Assembly: GCF_012034935.1 (NCBI RefSeq)
Contig: NZ_JAATEN010000001.1
Coordinates: forward strand, 186,001-250,000
DNA length: 64,000 nt
From: Streptomyces zingiberis
GTDB lineage: Bacteria; Actinomycetota; Actinomycetes; Streptomycetales; Streptomycetaceae
Reading direction: 5' to 3'
Part shown: positions 45,621 through 54,496 of the stretch, one piece after another
Layout of the letters: every line of letters begins with the position of its first letter
How positions within the stretch are numbered: the stretch's first letter is position 1
The notes under the pieces: generated by a model
What the model was told of the DNA's origin: nothing
Database searches by the model: none
What the model saw: only the letters and a program-made list of their open reading frames with translations
Program-made: the position numbers and the translations under genes

Positions 45621-46867
45621 ACGACCCTCTCAGCGAAACCCCCGGGATCTCCCGGCGCAGGCTCCTCGGAACCGCCGGTGCCGCGGGCGCCGCGGGCATC
45701 GCCGCCGGCGCGGCGGGCGGCGTGGCCTCCACCGCGCTCGCCCGGGACGACGCGCCGGCGCTCACCACCGTCGGCTCCACCTCCGTGCCGTTCCACGGGA
45801 AACACCAGGCGGGGATCGTCACCCCACCGCAGTCCCGCGGGCATCTCGTCGCCTTCGACCTCGCCCCGGGCCAGGGACGGAAGGCGGCGGCCGCCCTGCT
45901 GCGCCGCTGGACCAGGACGGCCGAACGGCTGACCACGGGGGAGGCCGTGGCGGACGACACCGGGGTGGCGCTGGACGCCGGGCCGTCCTCCCTCACCGTC
46001 ACCTTCGGCTTCGGCCACAGTTTCTTCGGCCGTACCGGGCTGGCGGACCGGCGCCCCGCCTCCCTCGATCCGCTGCCCGACTTCTCGTCCGACGCGCTGG
46101 ACCCGCGCCGCTCCCACGGCGATCTGTGGGTGCAGCTCGGCGCCGACGACGCGCTGGTCGCCTTCCACGCGCTGCGCGCGCTCCAGCGGGACGCCGCGGG
46201 GACCGCCCGGGTGCGCTGGCAGATGAACGGCTTCAACCGCTCGGCCGGGGCGACCGCACGCCCCATGACCACCCGCAACCTCATGGGCCAGATCGACGGC
46301 ACCCGCAATCCGCGGCCGGAGGAGCCGGATTTCCAGGAGCGCGTCTTCGTGCCGGAGGGCGGCGGCCCGAAGGACCCGGCCTGGATGGCGCACGGCTCGT
46401 ACGCGGTGGTCCGGCGCATCCGGATGCTGCTGGACGACTGGGAGAAGCTGGGGCTGCGGGAACAGGAGCGGGTCATCGGGCGCCGCAAGGACACGGGTGC
46501 CCCGCTCACCGGCGGCTCCGAGACCACCGAGCTGGACCTGGAGAAGACCGGCCCCGACGGCGGCCTCGTCATCCCCGCCGCCGCCCACGCGCGGATCTCC
46601 GCGCCGGAGGCGAACGGCGGCGCGGCGATGCTGCGGCGCCCGTTCTCCTTCCACGACGGCTTCGACGAGCGGGGGGTGCCCGACGCCGGACTGCTGTTCG
46701 TCTGCTGGCAGGCGGATCCGCTGCGGGGGTTCGTCCCGGTGCAGCGCAAGCTCGACCGGGGGGACGCGCTGTCGCCGTTCATCCGGCACGAGTCCAGCGG
46801 CCTCTTCGCCGTGCCCGGGGGCTGCGGGCCGGACGGGTACGTGGGGGAGGAGCTCCTGGAGGGGTAG
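45617..46867 (+). CDS. dtpA: Tat-exported Dyp-type heme peroxidase (DtpA-like; EfeB family)
   Basis: 416 residues. Twin-arginine signal SRRRLLGTAGAAG with a long Ala/Gly core; DyP fold with the GXXDG motif as GQIDGTRNP, which supplies the catalytic Asp. The proximal heme His is probably in AHARISAPE, with the distal Arg in MLRRPFSF. In S. lividans the orthologue DtpA, encoded in the same copper operon, is needed with the radical copper oxidase GlxA for hyphal glycan deposition. Automatic annotation may call it deferrochelatase EfeB, but no EfeU/EfeO genes are present. ATGA overlap with the CopCD gene. Last gene of the operon. Confidence 0.93.
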   Translation: MNDPLSETPGISRRRLLGTAGAAGAAGIAAGAAGGVASTALARDDAPALTTVGSTSVPFHGKHQAGIVTPPQSRGHLVAFDLAPGQGRKAAAALLRRWTRTAERLTTGEAVADDTGVALDAGPSSLTVTFGFGHSFFGRTGLADRRPASLDPLPDFSSDALDPRRSHGDLWVQLGADDALVAFHALRALQRDAAGTARVRWQMNGFNRSAGATARPMTTRNLMGQIDGTRNPRPEEPDFQERVFVPEGGGPKDPAWMAHGSYAVVRRIRMLLDDWEKLGLREQERVIGRRKDTGAPLTGGSETTELDLEKTGPDGGLVIPAAAHARISAPEANGGAAMLRRPFSFHDGFDERGVPDAGLLFVCWQADPLRGFVPVQRKLDRGDALSPFIRHESSGLFAVPGGCGPDGYVGEELLEG

Positions 46868-46999
46868 GGGACGGCGCACGGACCGGAAACCACCGGCCCG
46901 GGGCGGCACGCGGCGGAACCGGCCGGCACGGAGGAAGTGGCCAGGACGGGGCAGGCGTGGGCACCGGAGTGCGCACCGGAGCGGGCGGGGCGGCGGCGC

Positions 47000-47022
47000 C
47001 CCGGGGGCGTGCGGCCCCCGGG
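47000..47022 (+). terminator. Terminator of the copper operon
   Basis: Perfect 9-bp stem (47000-47008 with 47014-47022) with a 5-base loop, 133 bases after the peroxidase stop codon. Confidence 0.6.
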
Positions 47023-47105
47023 TGGCTGCTCCTCCGCCGGCGGGTCCGCCCCGCCGCCCGCCGGTATGGTGGGAAGCCCCCCGCAGCCGAAGGAGCCCGC
47101 TCGCG

Positions 47106-48041
47106 ATGTCCGTCAGCCGCTACACGTATCTGGGTCCCGAGGGCACCTTCACGGAGGCCGCCCTGCGCACCCTGCCGGAGGCGGCGACGCGTGAGCTGGT
47201 GCCGATGGTCTCCGTGCCGGCCGCGCTGGACGCGGTGCGGTCCGGGGAGGCGGGGGCCGCGCTGGTGCCGATCGAGAACTCGGTGGAGGGCGGGGTGACC
47301 GCGACCCTCGACGAACTCGCGACCGGCGAGCCGCTGATGATCTACCGCGAGGTGCTGCTGCCGATCTCCTTCGCCCTGCTCGCGCGGCCCGGGGCCGCAC
47401 TGGCGGACGTGAAGACCGTGACGGGGCACCCGGTGGCGCAGCCGCAGGTACGCAAGTGGCTGGCGGAACACCTCCCGGACGCGCAGTGGGAGTCGGCGGC
47501 CTCCAACGCGGACGGGGCCCGGCTGGTCCAGGAGGGCCGGTACGACGCCGCCTTCGCGGGGGAGTTCGCCGCCGTCACCTACGGGCTGACCCCGCTGGTC
47601 ACCGATATCCACGACGCGCAGAACGCGGTGACCCGCTTCGTCCTCGCCGGGCGGCCCGCGCGGCCCGCGGCGCGGACGGGCGCCGACAAGACGTCCATGG
47701 TGCTCTGGCTCGGTGACGACCATCCCGGCGCCCTGCTGGAACTCCTCCAGGAGTTCGCCGCCCGTGGCGTCAACATGGTGCGTATCGAGTCCCGGCCGAC
47801 CGGTGAGGGGATCGGCCGGTACTGCTTCTCGGTGGACTGCGAGGGCCACCTCACCGACCGCCGGGTGGGCGAGGTGCTGATGGGGCTGCGGCGGACCTGC
47901 CCCAAGGTGCGTTTCCTCGGCTCGTATCCGCGGGCGGGGGTGCGGCCGGAGGAGGTCTCACCGCTGCGGCCCGGCACGGCGGACGAGGACTTCTCCGCGG
48001 CCTCGGACTGGCTGGCGCGCTGCCTCGACGGGCGTGGCTGA
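47106..48041 (+). CDS. pheA: Prephenate dehydratase
   Basis: 311 residues. The catalytic prephenate dehydratase domain (YTYLGPEGTFTEAAL, LVPIENSVEGGV, and TRFVLAGRP following NAVTRF) is followed by an ACT domain (KTSMVLWLGDDHPGALLELLQEFAARGVNMVRIESRP with ESRP) that senses phenylalanine. Stand-alone PDT without chorismate mutase, as usual in actinobacteria. It turns prephenate into phenylpyruvate. ATG 47106 has AAGGAG 14 bases upstream and a TATGGT -10-like hexamer about 40 bases upstream. Monocistronic. Confidence 0.95.
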   Translation: MSVSRYTYLGPEGTFTEAALRTLPEAATRELVPMVSVPAALDAVRSGEAGAALVPIENSVEGGVTATLDELATGEPLMIYREVLLPISFALLARPGAALADVKTVTGHPVAQPQVRKWLAEHLPDAQWESAASNADGARLVQEGRYDAAFAGEFAAVTYGLTPLVTDIHDAQNAVTRFVLAGRPARPAARTGADKTSMVLWLGDDHPGALLELLQEFAARGVNMVRIESRPTGEGIGRYCFSVDCEGHLTDRRVGEVLMGLRRTCPKVRFLGSYPRAGVRPEEVSPLRPGTADEDFSAASDWLARCLDGRG

Positions 48042-48690
48042 AAGGTCCATCCCGTCACGCTGTCTCACCGGCTGTGCACAACGACGGAGAGTTATCCACA
48101 GGTTGTCGATGAAAGCTGGGGACAAGTCGACACGGGAAACAGTCATAAAGGACAAAAGCCGCCAGGCGCTCCACTTCTGCGCACAATACGGCGGATCACC
48201 TTTCGTCAGCCGAATTCTTGGGGGCAACCCTTCGGAGTGAAGCATTTCCGTCCGAAAGAGGGCGTGAAGCGGGTTTGAGAGGGGAATCCATGAGCCTTCA
48301 CCCAGAAGACCGGAATGATCAATTCCGACTTCCACAGCCCCCGCGCACACCCTGTGGATAAAGCCTCCCGGCACTCCCCAACTGTGGAAAACCCCTGAGG
48401 AGTACACAGCTTCCCGGGCTCACCACCCCGGAGGACTTCGGCCGGCCCCGCTTTTCCGCGGCACCGCCCCTCCTCCGGGGTGACAGATCCGGCCGAAACC
48501 GGCCGAAACTTGCCGGAATCAGCCCGGAATCAGCCCGGAGTCTCCGGCGGCCCCTGGCGGCGCCGGCCGGGAATCCAGGGGCGACGGTGACCACCGACCC
48601 CTTTCCCAAAACGGTCGAATTGAATAATTGCCCCCATATCACTCAGGGAGGGTGTCCAGGCGCCATCGCCCGCACCGGTAGCCTGGAGCG
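48042..48690. promoter_or_regulatory. DnaA-box cluster in the pheA-serS intergenic region
   Basis: 649 bases without a gene, AT-richer than the rest of the window. DnaA boxes: ttatccaca (48092-48100, plus), tgtggataa (48353-48361, minus), tgtggaaaa (48383-48391, minus), tgtgcacaa (48073-48081, minus, one base off TTGTCCACA), and a weak acttccaca (48328-48336). The last 90 bases contain the serS promoter. There is no dnaA or dnaN next to it, so this is not oriC; it may titrate DnaA or regulate serS or pheA. Confidence 0.6.
48679..48684 (+). promoter_or_regulatory. -10 element of leaderless serS promoter
   Basis: TAGCCT with 6 bases to the serS GTG at 48691. Confidence 0.6.
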
Positions 48691-49968
48691 GTGATTGACC
48701 TTCGCCTGCTCCGTGAGGACCCCGACCGTGTCCGCGCGTCCCAGCGCGCCCGTGGCGAGGACGTCGGCGTCGTCGACACCCTCCTCGCCGCCGACGAGCG
48801 GCGCAGGTCGTCCGGCGTCCGCTACGACGAACTCCGCTCCGAGCAGAAGTCGCTCGGCAAGCTGATCCCCCGGGCCGCCGGGGAGGAGAAGGCGGAGCTG
48901 CTCCGGAAGGCCGGTGAGCTGTCCGCCGCCGTGAAGGCGGCCGACGCCGAGCGGGACGAGGCCGCGGCCGAGACCCAGCGCCTGCTGGCCGGTCTCGGCA
49001 ACCTGGTCCACCCCGAGGTGCCCGTCGGCGGCGAGGACGACTTCACCGTCCTGGAGACCGTCGGCACCCCGCGGGACTTCGCCGCCGAGGGCTTCGCCCC
49101 CCGGGACCACCTGGAACTCGGCCAGCTGCTCGCCGCGATCGACGTGGAGCGCGGCGCGAAGGTCTCCGGCTCGCGCTTCTACTACCTCACGGGCGTCGGC
49201 GCCCTGCTGGAACTGGCCCTGGTCAACGCGGCGATCGCACAGGCCACCGCCGCCGGTTTCGTTCCGATGCTGACCCCCGCGCTGGTCAAGCCGCGCGCCA
49301 TGGAGGGCACCGGTTTCCTCGGCCAGGCCGCCGAGAACGTCTACCACCTGGAGAAGGACGACTACTACCTGGTCGGCACCTCCGAGGTCCCGCTCGCCGC
49401 CTACCACATGGACGAGATCCTGGAGGCGGACCGGCTGCCGCTGCGCTACGCCGGCTTCTCGCCCTGTTTCCGCCGGGAGGCGGGCACGTACGGCAAGGAC
49501 ACCCGCGGCATTTTCCGCGTCCACCAGTTCGACAAGGTGGAGATGTTCTCCTACGTCGCGCCCGAGGACTCCGAGGCCGAGCACCGCCGGCTGCTGGAGT
49601 GGGAGAAGCAGTGGCTCACCGGCCTGGAACTGCCGTTCCGGGTGATCGACGTGGCCACCGGTGACCTCGGCTCCTCGGCCGCCCGCAAGTTCGACTGCGA
49701 GGCGTGGATCCCGACCCAGGAGCGCTACCGGGAGCTCACCTCCGCCTCCGACTGCACGGAGTTCCAGGCCCGCAGGCTCTCGGTCCGGATGCGGGACGGC
49801 AAGCACGTCCGCCCGCTGGCCACGCTCAACGGCACGCTCTGCGCGGTGCCCCGCACGATCGTCGCGCTGCTGGAGAACCACCAGCGGCCGGACGGCTCGG
49901 TCCGGGTGCCCGAACTCCTCCGGCCCTATCTCGGCGGCCGCGAGTCCCTGGCCCCCGTGAACGCGTGA
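48691..49968 (+). CDS. serS: Seryl-tRNA synthetase
   Basis: 425 residues, class II synthetase. The N-terminal antiparallel coiled coil that binds the long variable arm of tRNA-Ser spans about 25-100. Motif 2 [10 protein letters not shown] and motif 3 [20 protein letters not shown] are intact, as is the [10 protein letters not shown] serine-binding segment. Three tRNA-Ser substrates (CGA, GCT, TGA) are encoded in this window. GTG 48691 starts the standard [15 protein letters not shown]-terminus and fits a leaderless promoter. The stop overlaps the next start, so the HAD gene is coupled. Confidence 0.97.
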   Translation: MIDLRLLREDPDRVRASQRARGEDVGVVDTLLAADERRRSSGVRYDELRSEQKSLGKLIPRAAGEEKAELLRKAGELSAAVKAADAERDEAAAETQRLLAGLGNLVHPEVPVGGEDDFTVLETVGTPRDFAAEGFAPRDHLELGQLLAAIDVERGAKVSGSRFYYLTGVGALLELALVNAAIAQATAAGFVPMLTPALVKPRAMEGTGFLGQAAENVYHLEKDDYYLVGTSEVPLAAYHMDEILEADRLPLRYAGFSPCFRREAGTYGKDTRGIFRVHQFDKVEMFSYVAPEDSEAEHRRLLEWEKQWLTGLELPFRVIDVATGDLGSSAARKFDCEAWIPTQERYRELTSASDCTEFQARRLSVRMRDGKHVRPLATLNGTLCAVPRTIVALLENHQRPDGSVRVPELLRPYLGGRESLAPVNA

Positions 49969-50819
49969 GCGCCGCCGGCACCGCCCGCCCGGGCACCGGC
50001 GGGCACCTCCCCTACCGGCTGATCGCCACCGACCTCGACGGCACCCTCCTCCGGGACGACCACACCGTCTCGCCGCGGTCGCGGGAGGCCCTGGCCGCGG
50101 CCGTGACCGCGGGCGCCGCGCACGTCGTCGTCACCGGCCGGGCCGTGCCCTGGACCCGTCACATCCTCGACGACCTCGGCTACCGGGGCCTCGCCGTGTG
50201 CGGGCAGGGCGCGCAGGTCTACCACGCCGGCGAGGACCGGCTGCTCACCTCCGTCACCCTGGACCGGAGGGTCGCGGCGCTGGCGGTCGCGAAGATCGAG
50301 GCGGAGACAGGGCCGCTGGCACTGGCCGCGAGCAGGGACGGGCTGGCCGGTGAGGTGCTGGTCGGGCCCGGTTACGCCGTCACCGACGGGCCGCTGCCGT
50401 ACACCGGCTGCCCGGACCGGGCCGACCTGTGGGCCGAGCCCCTGGTCAAGCTCTACCTCCAGCACCCGCGCCTGGACGACGACGCGCTCGCGCAGGCCGC
50501 GCGCTCCGTCGTGGGCGACCTGGTCGGCGTGGTGATGGCCGGCCCCGGCGTCGTCGAGCTCCTGCCCGCCGGGCTCACCAAGGCCACCGGGCTCTCGCTG
50601 GCCGCCCGCCGGCTCGGGCTGCGCCCCGCCGACACCATCGCCTTCGGCGACATGCCCAACGACATCCCCATGTTCGGCTGGGCCGCGCACGGCGTCGCCA
50701 TGGCCGGGGCGCACCCCGAACTGAAGGCCGTCGCCGACGAGGTCACCGCCTCCAACGAGGAGGACGGCGTCGCACTGGTCGTGGAACGCCTCCTCGGCCG
50801 GGGAGCCGCGGGCGCGTAA
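49965..50819 (+). CDS. HAD family hydrolase, Cof type
   Basis: 284 residues. Motif [13 protein letters not shown] (nucleophile and acid Asp), motif II TGR, motif III Lys in KATGLSLA, motif [13 protein letters not shown], with the large alpha/beta cap of IIB Cof-type phosphatases. Members hydrolyse sugar phosphates, FMN, pyridoxal phosphate and similar small phosphates; the substrate here is unknown. GTG 49965 overlaps the serS stop (GTGA), which is the usual arrangement in Streptomyces. A paralogue begins at 63584. Confidence 0.93.
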   Translation: MSAAGTARPGTGGHLPYRLIATDLDGTLLRDDHTVSPRSREALAAAVTAGAAHVVVTGRAVPWTRHILDDLGYRGLAVCGQGAQVYHAGEDRLLTSVTLDRRVAALAVAKIEAETGPLALAASRDGLAGEVLVGPGYAVTDGPLPYTGCPDRADLWAEPLVKLYLQHPRLDDDALAQAARSVVGDLVGVVMAGPGVVELLPAGLTKATGLSLAARRLGLRPADTIAFGDMPNDIPMFGWAAHGVAMAGAHPELKAVADEVTASNEEDGVALVVERLLGRGAAGA

Positions 50820-51013
50820 CCCCCGCGCCGGGGGCTCGTTGCCCACAGTGCGCGAGGGCAACGGGAGTTCGAGGCGTCGAGAGTGCGTGAAGTGGCGGAT
50901 TGCCGGGCGGCAGAACCGGTCATCGAGTACGTGGACAGGTGAGCAGCCCTCGCTCCTGGCCCCTGGGTACGGGCGTGACCCATTCGTCATGGAAAACGAA
51001 GGAGGGCACTCCC

Positions 51014-51736
51014 ATGCCAACTTCCATGCCACCCGAGACCGCCTTGCTGGAGTCGCGCGCCCTGCGCGACAGCCTCGCCCGGCGGACCGGGGTCCTCGAC
51101 AAGGTGAAGATCCTGACGGTGCTGCCGGACGGGCTGCACGTCACGACGCGGATGGTCGCGGGGTACTTCGAGGTCGGGGAAGAGGTGATCCGCCAGCTGA
51201 CCTCGCGCCACCGCGCAGAGCTCGGCGAGAATGGCATGATCACGCTTCGCGGCGCTGACCTGCGGCGATTTAAGCGTGACATCCTGTCACTCCATCCCGG
51301 GGACGGTTATCCACAGCCCAGGTCCAACCTGAACCTGTACACCCGCCGCACCGTGCTCAACGTCGCGATGCTGTTGCGCGACAGCGGCGTGGCGCGGTCG
51401 GTGCGCAGGTACCTGCTCGACGTGGAGGAGGAGTCCCGTCGGCCACGCCGGGGCGCCGGGGACCGGCCGCACGGCCGGTCGCTCGAAGCCCGGACGGCGG
51501 CCGTCGAGTCCCATCTGGCCGAGGTGGGGGCGGCGCTGCGGGACCTCGGTCCGGTGCTGCGGCGGACCTCGGACCGGCTCGACCGCATCGACCGGCGGCT
51601 GGACCTGATGGACCGGCGGATCGAGTTCCTCGACCGGCGGCTCGACAACACCGACCGGGTCGTCTGCGCCATGAGCGAGCGGCTGGCCGGGGTGGACGGC
51701 CGGCTGCGGGAGCTGGGGGAGGGCATGCGGCGCTGA
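51014..51736 (+). CDS. Rha/KilA-like DNA-binding protein with coiled-coil tail
   Basis: 240 residues. The first half resembles the Rha or phage-antirepressor N-terminal fold: VTTRMVAGYFEVGEEVIRQL, NGMITLRGADLRRFKRDIL, then LYTRRTVLNVAMLLRDSGVARSVRRYLLDVEEE in pieces (about 45-140). The second half is a heptad coiled coil (RLDRIDRRLDLMDRRIEF and following, about 180-225). It is a chromosomal gene found in Streptomyces, not part of a prophage here. ATG 51014 follows AAGGAGGG at 7 bases. A perfect DnaA box, ttatccaca, lies inside the gene at 51307-51315. Role unknown, presumably a DNA-binding regulator that oligomerises. Confidence 0.8.
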   Translation: MPTSMPPETALLESRALRDSLARRTGVLDKVKILTVLPDGLHVTTRMVAGYFEVGEEVIRQLTSRHRAELGENGMITLRGADLRRFKRDILSLHPGDGYPQPRSNLNLYTRRTVLNVAMLLRDSGVARSVRRYLLDVEEESRRPRRGAGDRPHGRSLEARTAAVESHLAEVGAALRDLGPVLRRTSDRLDRIDRRLDLMDRRIEFLDRRLDNTDRVVCAMSERLAGVDGRLRELGEGMRR

Positions 51737-51760
51737 GTCCGGGCCGCCCGGTCCGGTGAC

Positions 51761-51797
51761 GTGAGCCCGGTGGCGTGAGCCCGGTGGCGTGAGTCCG
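51761..51797. repeat. 14-bp tandem repeat, two and a half copies
   Basis: gtgagcccggtggc at 51761-51774 and 51775-51788, followed by gtgagtccg, 24 bases after the Rha-like gene. Confidence 0.85.
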
Positions 51798-51843
51798 CCG
51801 CCGGGGGGCGGCCGGTTCCGGCCGCCCGCCGCACGACACGGCG

Positions 51844-51883
51844 GAGGCCGGGGCGCTCGTCCTCGCGGACGCGTCCCGGCCTC
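51844..51883. terminator. Convergent terminator
   Basis: Stem gaggccggggcgc with gcgtcccggcctc (one G-T pair) between the Rha-like gene and the convergent ABC operon. Confidence 0.65.
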
Positions 51884-51917
51884 TCCCGTGGGCCTTCTCC
51901 GCTCCCGTCCCCCGGCG

Positions 51918-52637
51918 CTACTCCTCCGCCGCCAGCTTGAGCACCCGCAGCTTCCGCCCCGCGTACCAGGTGGCGACGGCGGTGACGGCGACCAGCAGCA
52001 CGACGGCCGGGGTGAGGCCGACCTCCGAGGTCACCAGCCCGCCCCCGGCGATCCGCTCGGCGACGGCCAGCGCCCACTGCTGCACGCTGAGGGTCTGGGC
52101 GCCCTCGACGAGGCTGCCGAAGAGCGTCTCCCACACCAGCGCGTAGACGAGCCCGGCGACGACGGCGTGCCGGGTCACCGTGGCGAGCAGCAGGAAGAGG
52201 GCGCTGTAGGCCACCGCGGCGACGGCGGCGGCCGCCGCGAAGGCCACGGCGAGCCGCTGGCTGTTGCCGCCCAGGATCAGCCCGGCGATCAGGGTGGGCA
52301 CCGCCGCGAAGAGGACGGTGACCCCGGTCGCGACGAGCAGTTTGGTGAGGATGACGGTGGGCCGCCGCACCGGTTTGGCCAGCAGGTGGATGATCGAGCC
52401 GTCGTCGATCTCCGGCCCGATGGCGCCCGTGCCGGCGATCACCCCGATCAGCGGGACCATGGTGGCCAGGGCGAAGCCGCCGAGCACGTCGGTGGTGATC
52501 TGGTCGTCGGCCCCGGCGAGCCGGCGGACCGCCACCGCGATGACCAGCAGCAGCGCGGGGAGCAGAAAGAGGATCAGCGCCCGGCGGCGGCCGAGCAGGC
52601 CCCGGTAGGTGAGCCGGGCGACCGTGGAGTTGTACAT
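51918..52637 (-). CDS. ABC-2 type transporter permease
   Basis: 239 residues with six membrane segments (ALILFLLPALLLVIAVAVRRL at about 20-40, ALATMVPLIGVIAGTGAIG, TVLFAAVPTLIAGLILGG and so on) and the ABC-2 family signature GPEIDDGSIIHLLAKPVRR at about 74-92, which contacts the ATPase. ATG 52637 has AAGGAG 9 bases upstream; the in-frame TTG at 52655 is less likely. Last gene of a four-gene operon that encodes two ATPases and two permeases. Substrate unknown. Confidence 0.9.
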   Translation of the reverse strand: MYNSTVARLTYRGLLGRRRALILFLLPALLLVIAVAVRRLAGADDQITTDVLGGFALATMVPLIGVIAGTGAIGPEIDDGSIIHLLAKPVRRPTVILTKLLVATGVTVLFAAVPTLIAGLILGGNSQRLAVAFAAAAAVAAVAYSALFLLLATVTRHAVVAGLVYALVWETLFGSLVEGAQTLSVQQWALAVAERIAGGGLVTSEVGLTPAVVLLVAVTAVATWYAGRKLRVLKLAAEE

Positions 52638-52667
52638 CGGTTCGGGCTCCTTCAAGCCGCGGGGCCG

Positions 52668-53585
52668 CTAGGCCGCTACGAGGTAGGAGAAGACGCTCTC
52701 CAGGGACTCGTCCGAGGGCGAGACCGTGAAGAGCCGGATGGAGCGCTCGCGCGCGACCCTGGGGAGCAGTTCCGTGAAGCGCGGGAAGTCGACGGCCTGG
52801 ATGTGCAGCGCCCCGTCGGCCAGGTCGATCTCGACAGCGGCCGTGGACGGGTCGGCTATCAGCGCGGCGGCCAGCGCGCGGTCGTCGCTGGACCGGACGA
52901 GATAGCGGTGCGGACGGTCCGTCATCAGCCGGCGGATGCGGCGGAAGTCTCCCGAGGCGGCGTGGCGCCCCGCGACGATCACCTCGATGTGTTCGGCGAG
53001 CTGCTCGACCTCCTCCAGGATGTGCGAGGAGAAAAGCACGGTGCGCCCTTCGTCGCCCATCCGCCGCAGCAGCTCCATGAGCTGCATCCGCTGGCGCGGG
53101 TCCATGCCGTTGAACGGTTCGTCGAGCAGCAGCAGGGAGGGGTCGTGGACCAGGGCGGAGGCCATCTTCACCCGCTGGCGCATGCCCTTGCTGTAGGTGG
53201 AGATCTTGCGCTTTTCCGCGTACTCCATCTCGACGGTGGCGAGCGCCCCGCGGGCCGCCGCGCGGGGGTTCTTCAGACCGTGCAGCTCGGCACTCGCGAG
53301 GACGAAGTCGTGGCCCGTCAGGAAGTCGTACATCCCCTCGCGCTCGGGGACGATGCCGAGGTGCCGGTACGCCTGTTCGTTGCGCCAGACCGGGGCGCCG
53401 TCGAGGGTGACGGTGCCGGTGGACGGGGCCAGGAAGCCGGCGGCCATGCTGATCAGCGTGGACTTCCCGGCGCCGTTGGGGCCGAGGAGGCCGGTGACGC
53501 CGGGGCCGACGGTCATGCTGACGTCGTTGACGGCGACCACGTTGCCGTACCAGCGGGAGGCGTGGTCGAGGGTGAGAGTGGTCAC
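52668..53585 (-). CDS. ABC transporter ATP-binding protein
   Basis: 305 residues. Walker A GPNGAGKST, Q-loop-region IVPEREGMYDFLTG, signature YSKGMRQRVK, Walker B LLLLDEPFNGMDP, H-loop SSHILEEVE. A C-terminal domain of about 85 residues follows, with HRYLVRSSDDRALAAALIA, as in the CcmA/NatA-type exporters. GTG 53585 overlaps the stop of the upstream permease gene. Third gene of the operon, paired with the permease 30 bases downstream. Confidence 0.93.
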   Translation of the reverse strand: MTTLTLDHASRWYGNVVAVNDVSMTVGPGVTGLLGPNGAGKSTLISMAAGFLAPSTGTVTLDGAPVWRNEQAYRHLGIVPEREGMYDFLTGHDFVLASAELHGLKNPRAAARGALATVEMEYAEKRKISTYSKGMRQRVKMASALVHDPSLLLLDEPFNGMDPRQRMQLMELLRRMGDEGRTVLFSSHILEEVEQLAEHIEVIVAGRHAASGDFRRIRRLMTDRPHRYLVRSSDDRALAAALIADPSTAAVEIDLADGALHIQAVDFPRFTELLPRVARERSIRLFTVSPSDESLESVFSYLVAA

Positions 53586-54496
53586 AGTCCGACCTTCCGG
53601 TAGCGGGCCGTCAGCAGCGCGTACGAGCCCAGGATCACGCCGAGGAGGACCAGCGCGTAGGCGGTTCCCAGCAGGGCGCCGGACGGCGCCTCCCCGCCGG
53701 GGAAGGCCGAGGTCGCGCCGAGGAACAGCGACTTCGCGCCCTCGATGAGGGTGATCGGCGAGAACAGGCCCAGCCAGGGCACGGCGTCGAGGTTGCCCTG
53801 GTCCCAGGCGATCACCTGGAGGGTGGACACCGCCCCGTACGGGATCGTCATCACGGCGATGACGGCGGCCACGCCGAAGCCCCGGCGCGGGGTGAGCGCC
53901 GCGACGACCAGGCCGATGCCCGCGAAGAGGACGGAGAGCACGGCCACGGAGAGCAACCCCTGGCCGAACCCCTTGGTCTGCTCGGCGAAACCGAGTTCGG
54001 CGAGGAGTGCGCCGAGGTAGAGGATCACCAGCGGGGCGGCGGTGAGCACGAAGAGGGCGGAGGCCATCGCCGCGTACTTCGCCAGGACGTAGTCCCCGCG
54101 CTCCAGCGGCCGGGAGAAGTAGAGCGGCACGGTACGGAACCGCAGGTCGCGCGAGACCGCCTGCGGGGCCTGGGCCGCGAGGTAGAGCCCGATGACCGCC
54201 TGGAGCAAGACCGCGTACTCGGTGTACTCCACCGGCAGGTTCTTCATGTTCGCCGAGACGGCGACGGCCACGATGATGCCCGCGGGCAGGCACATCACCG
54301 CGAACAGCAGCATCGGCAGCACCTTGGAGCGGGCGGACCGCCCCAGCCCGTAGGCGCCGCGCAGGCTCTGCGTGTACAGCGAGCGCCGGGCGTAGGCGCG
54401 GCCCAGCCGGGGGCCGTCGTAGCGGCGGTAGCCGATGTCGTGGATCCGGGCGGCCTCGGCCGAGGGGTCGGCCGCCGCGATGGTCTCAGGCCGCAT
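53582..54496 (-). CDS. ABC transporter permease subunit
   Basis: 304 residues. An N-terminal cytosolic segment with IHDIGYRRYDGPRLGRAYA is typical of this ABC-2-like family in actinobacteria. Six membrane segments follow (LPMLLFAVMCLPAGIIVAVAV at about 63-83 and others), with LYFSRPLERGDYVLAKYAA as the coupling region. ATG 54496 is chosen because GGAGG lies 8 bases upstream; GTG 54505 and 54499 are alternatives. It overlaps the upstream ATPase gene by 11 bases. Confidence 0.9.
   Translation of the reverse strand: MRPETIAAADPSAEAARIHDIGYRRYDGPRLGRAYARRSLYTQSLRGAYGLGRSARSKVLPMLLFAVMCLPAGIIVAVAVSANMKNLPVEYTEYAVLLQAVIGLYLAAQAPQAVSRDLRFRTVPLYFSRPLERGDYVLAKYAAMASALFVLTAAPLVILYLGALLAELGFAEQTKGFGQGLLSVAVLSVLFAGIGLVVAALTPRRGFGVAAVIAVMTIPYGAVSTLQVIAWDQGNLDAVPWLGLFSPITLIEGAKSLFLGATSAFPGGEAPSGALLGTAYALVLLGVILGSYALLTARYRKVGL

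Noticed and set aside
45617-46867. EfeUOB iron-uptake assignment of the DyP peroxidase
   Set aside because: EfeO and EfeU are absent and all neighbours are copper proteins, so DtpA fits better.
48042-48690. Chromosomal origin oriC
   Set aside because: Only four or five boxes and no dnaA, dnaN or gyrB next to it; Streptomyces oriC has many more boxes.
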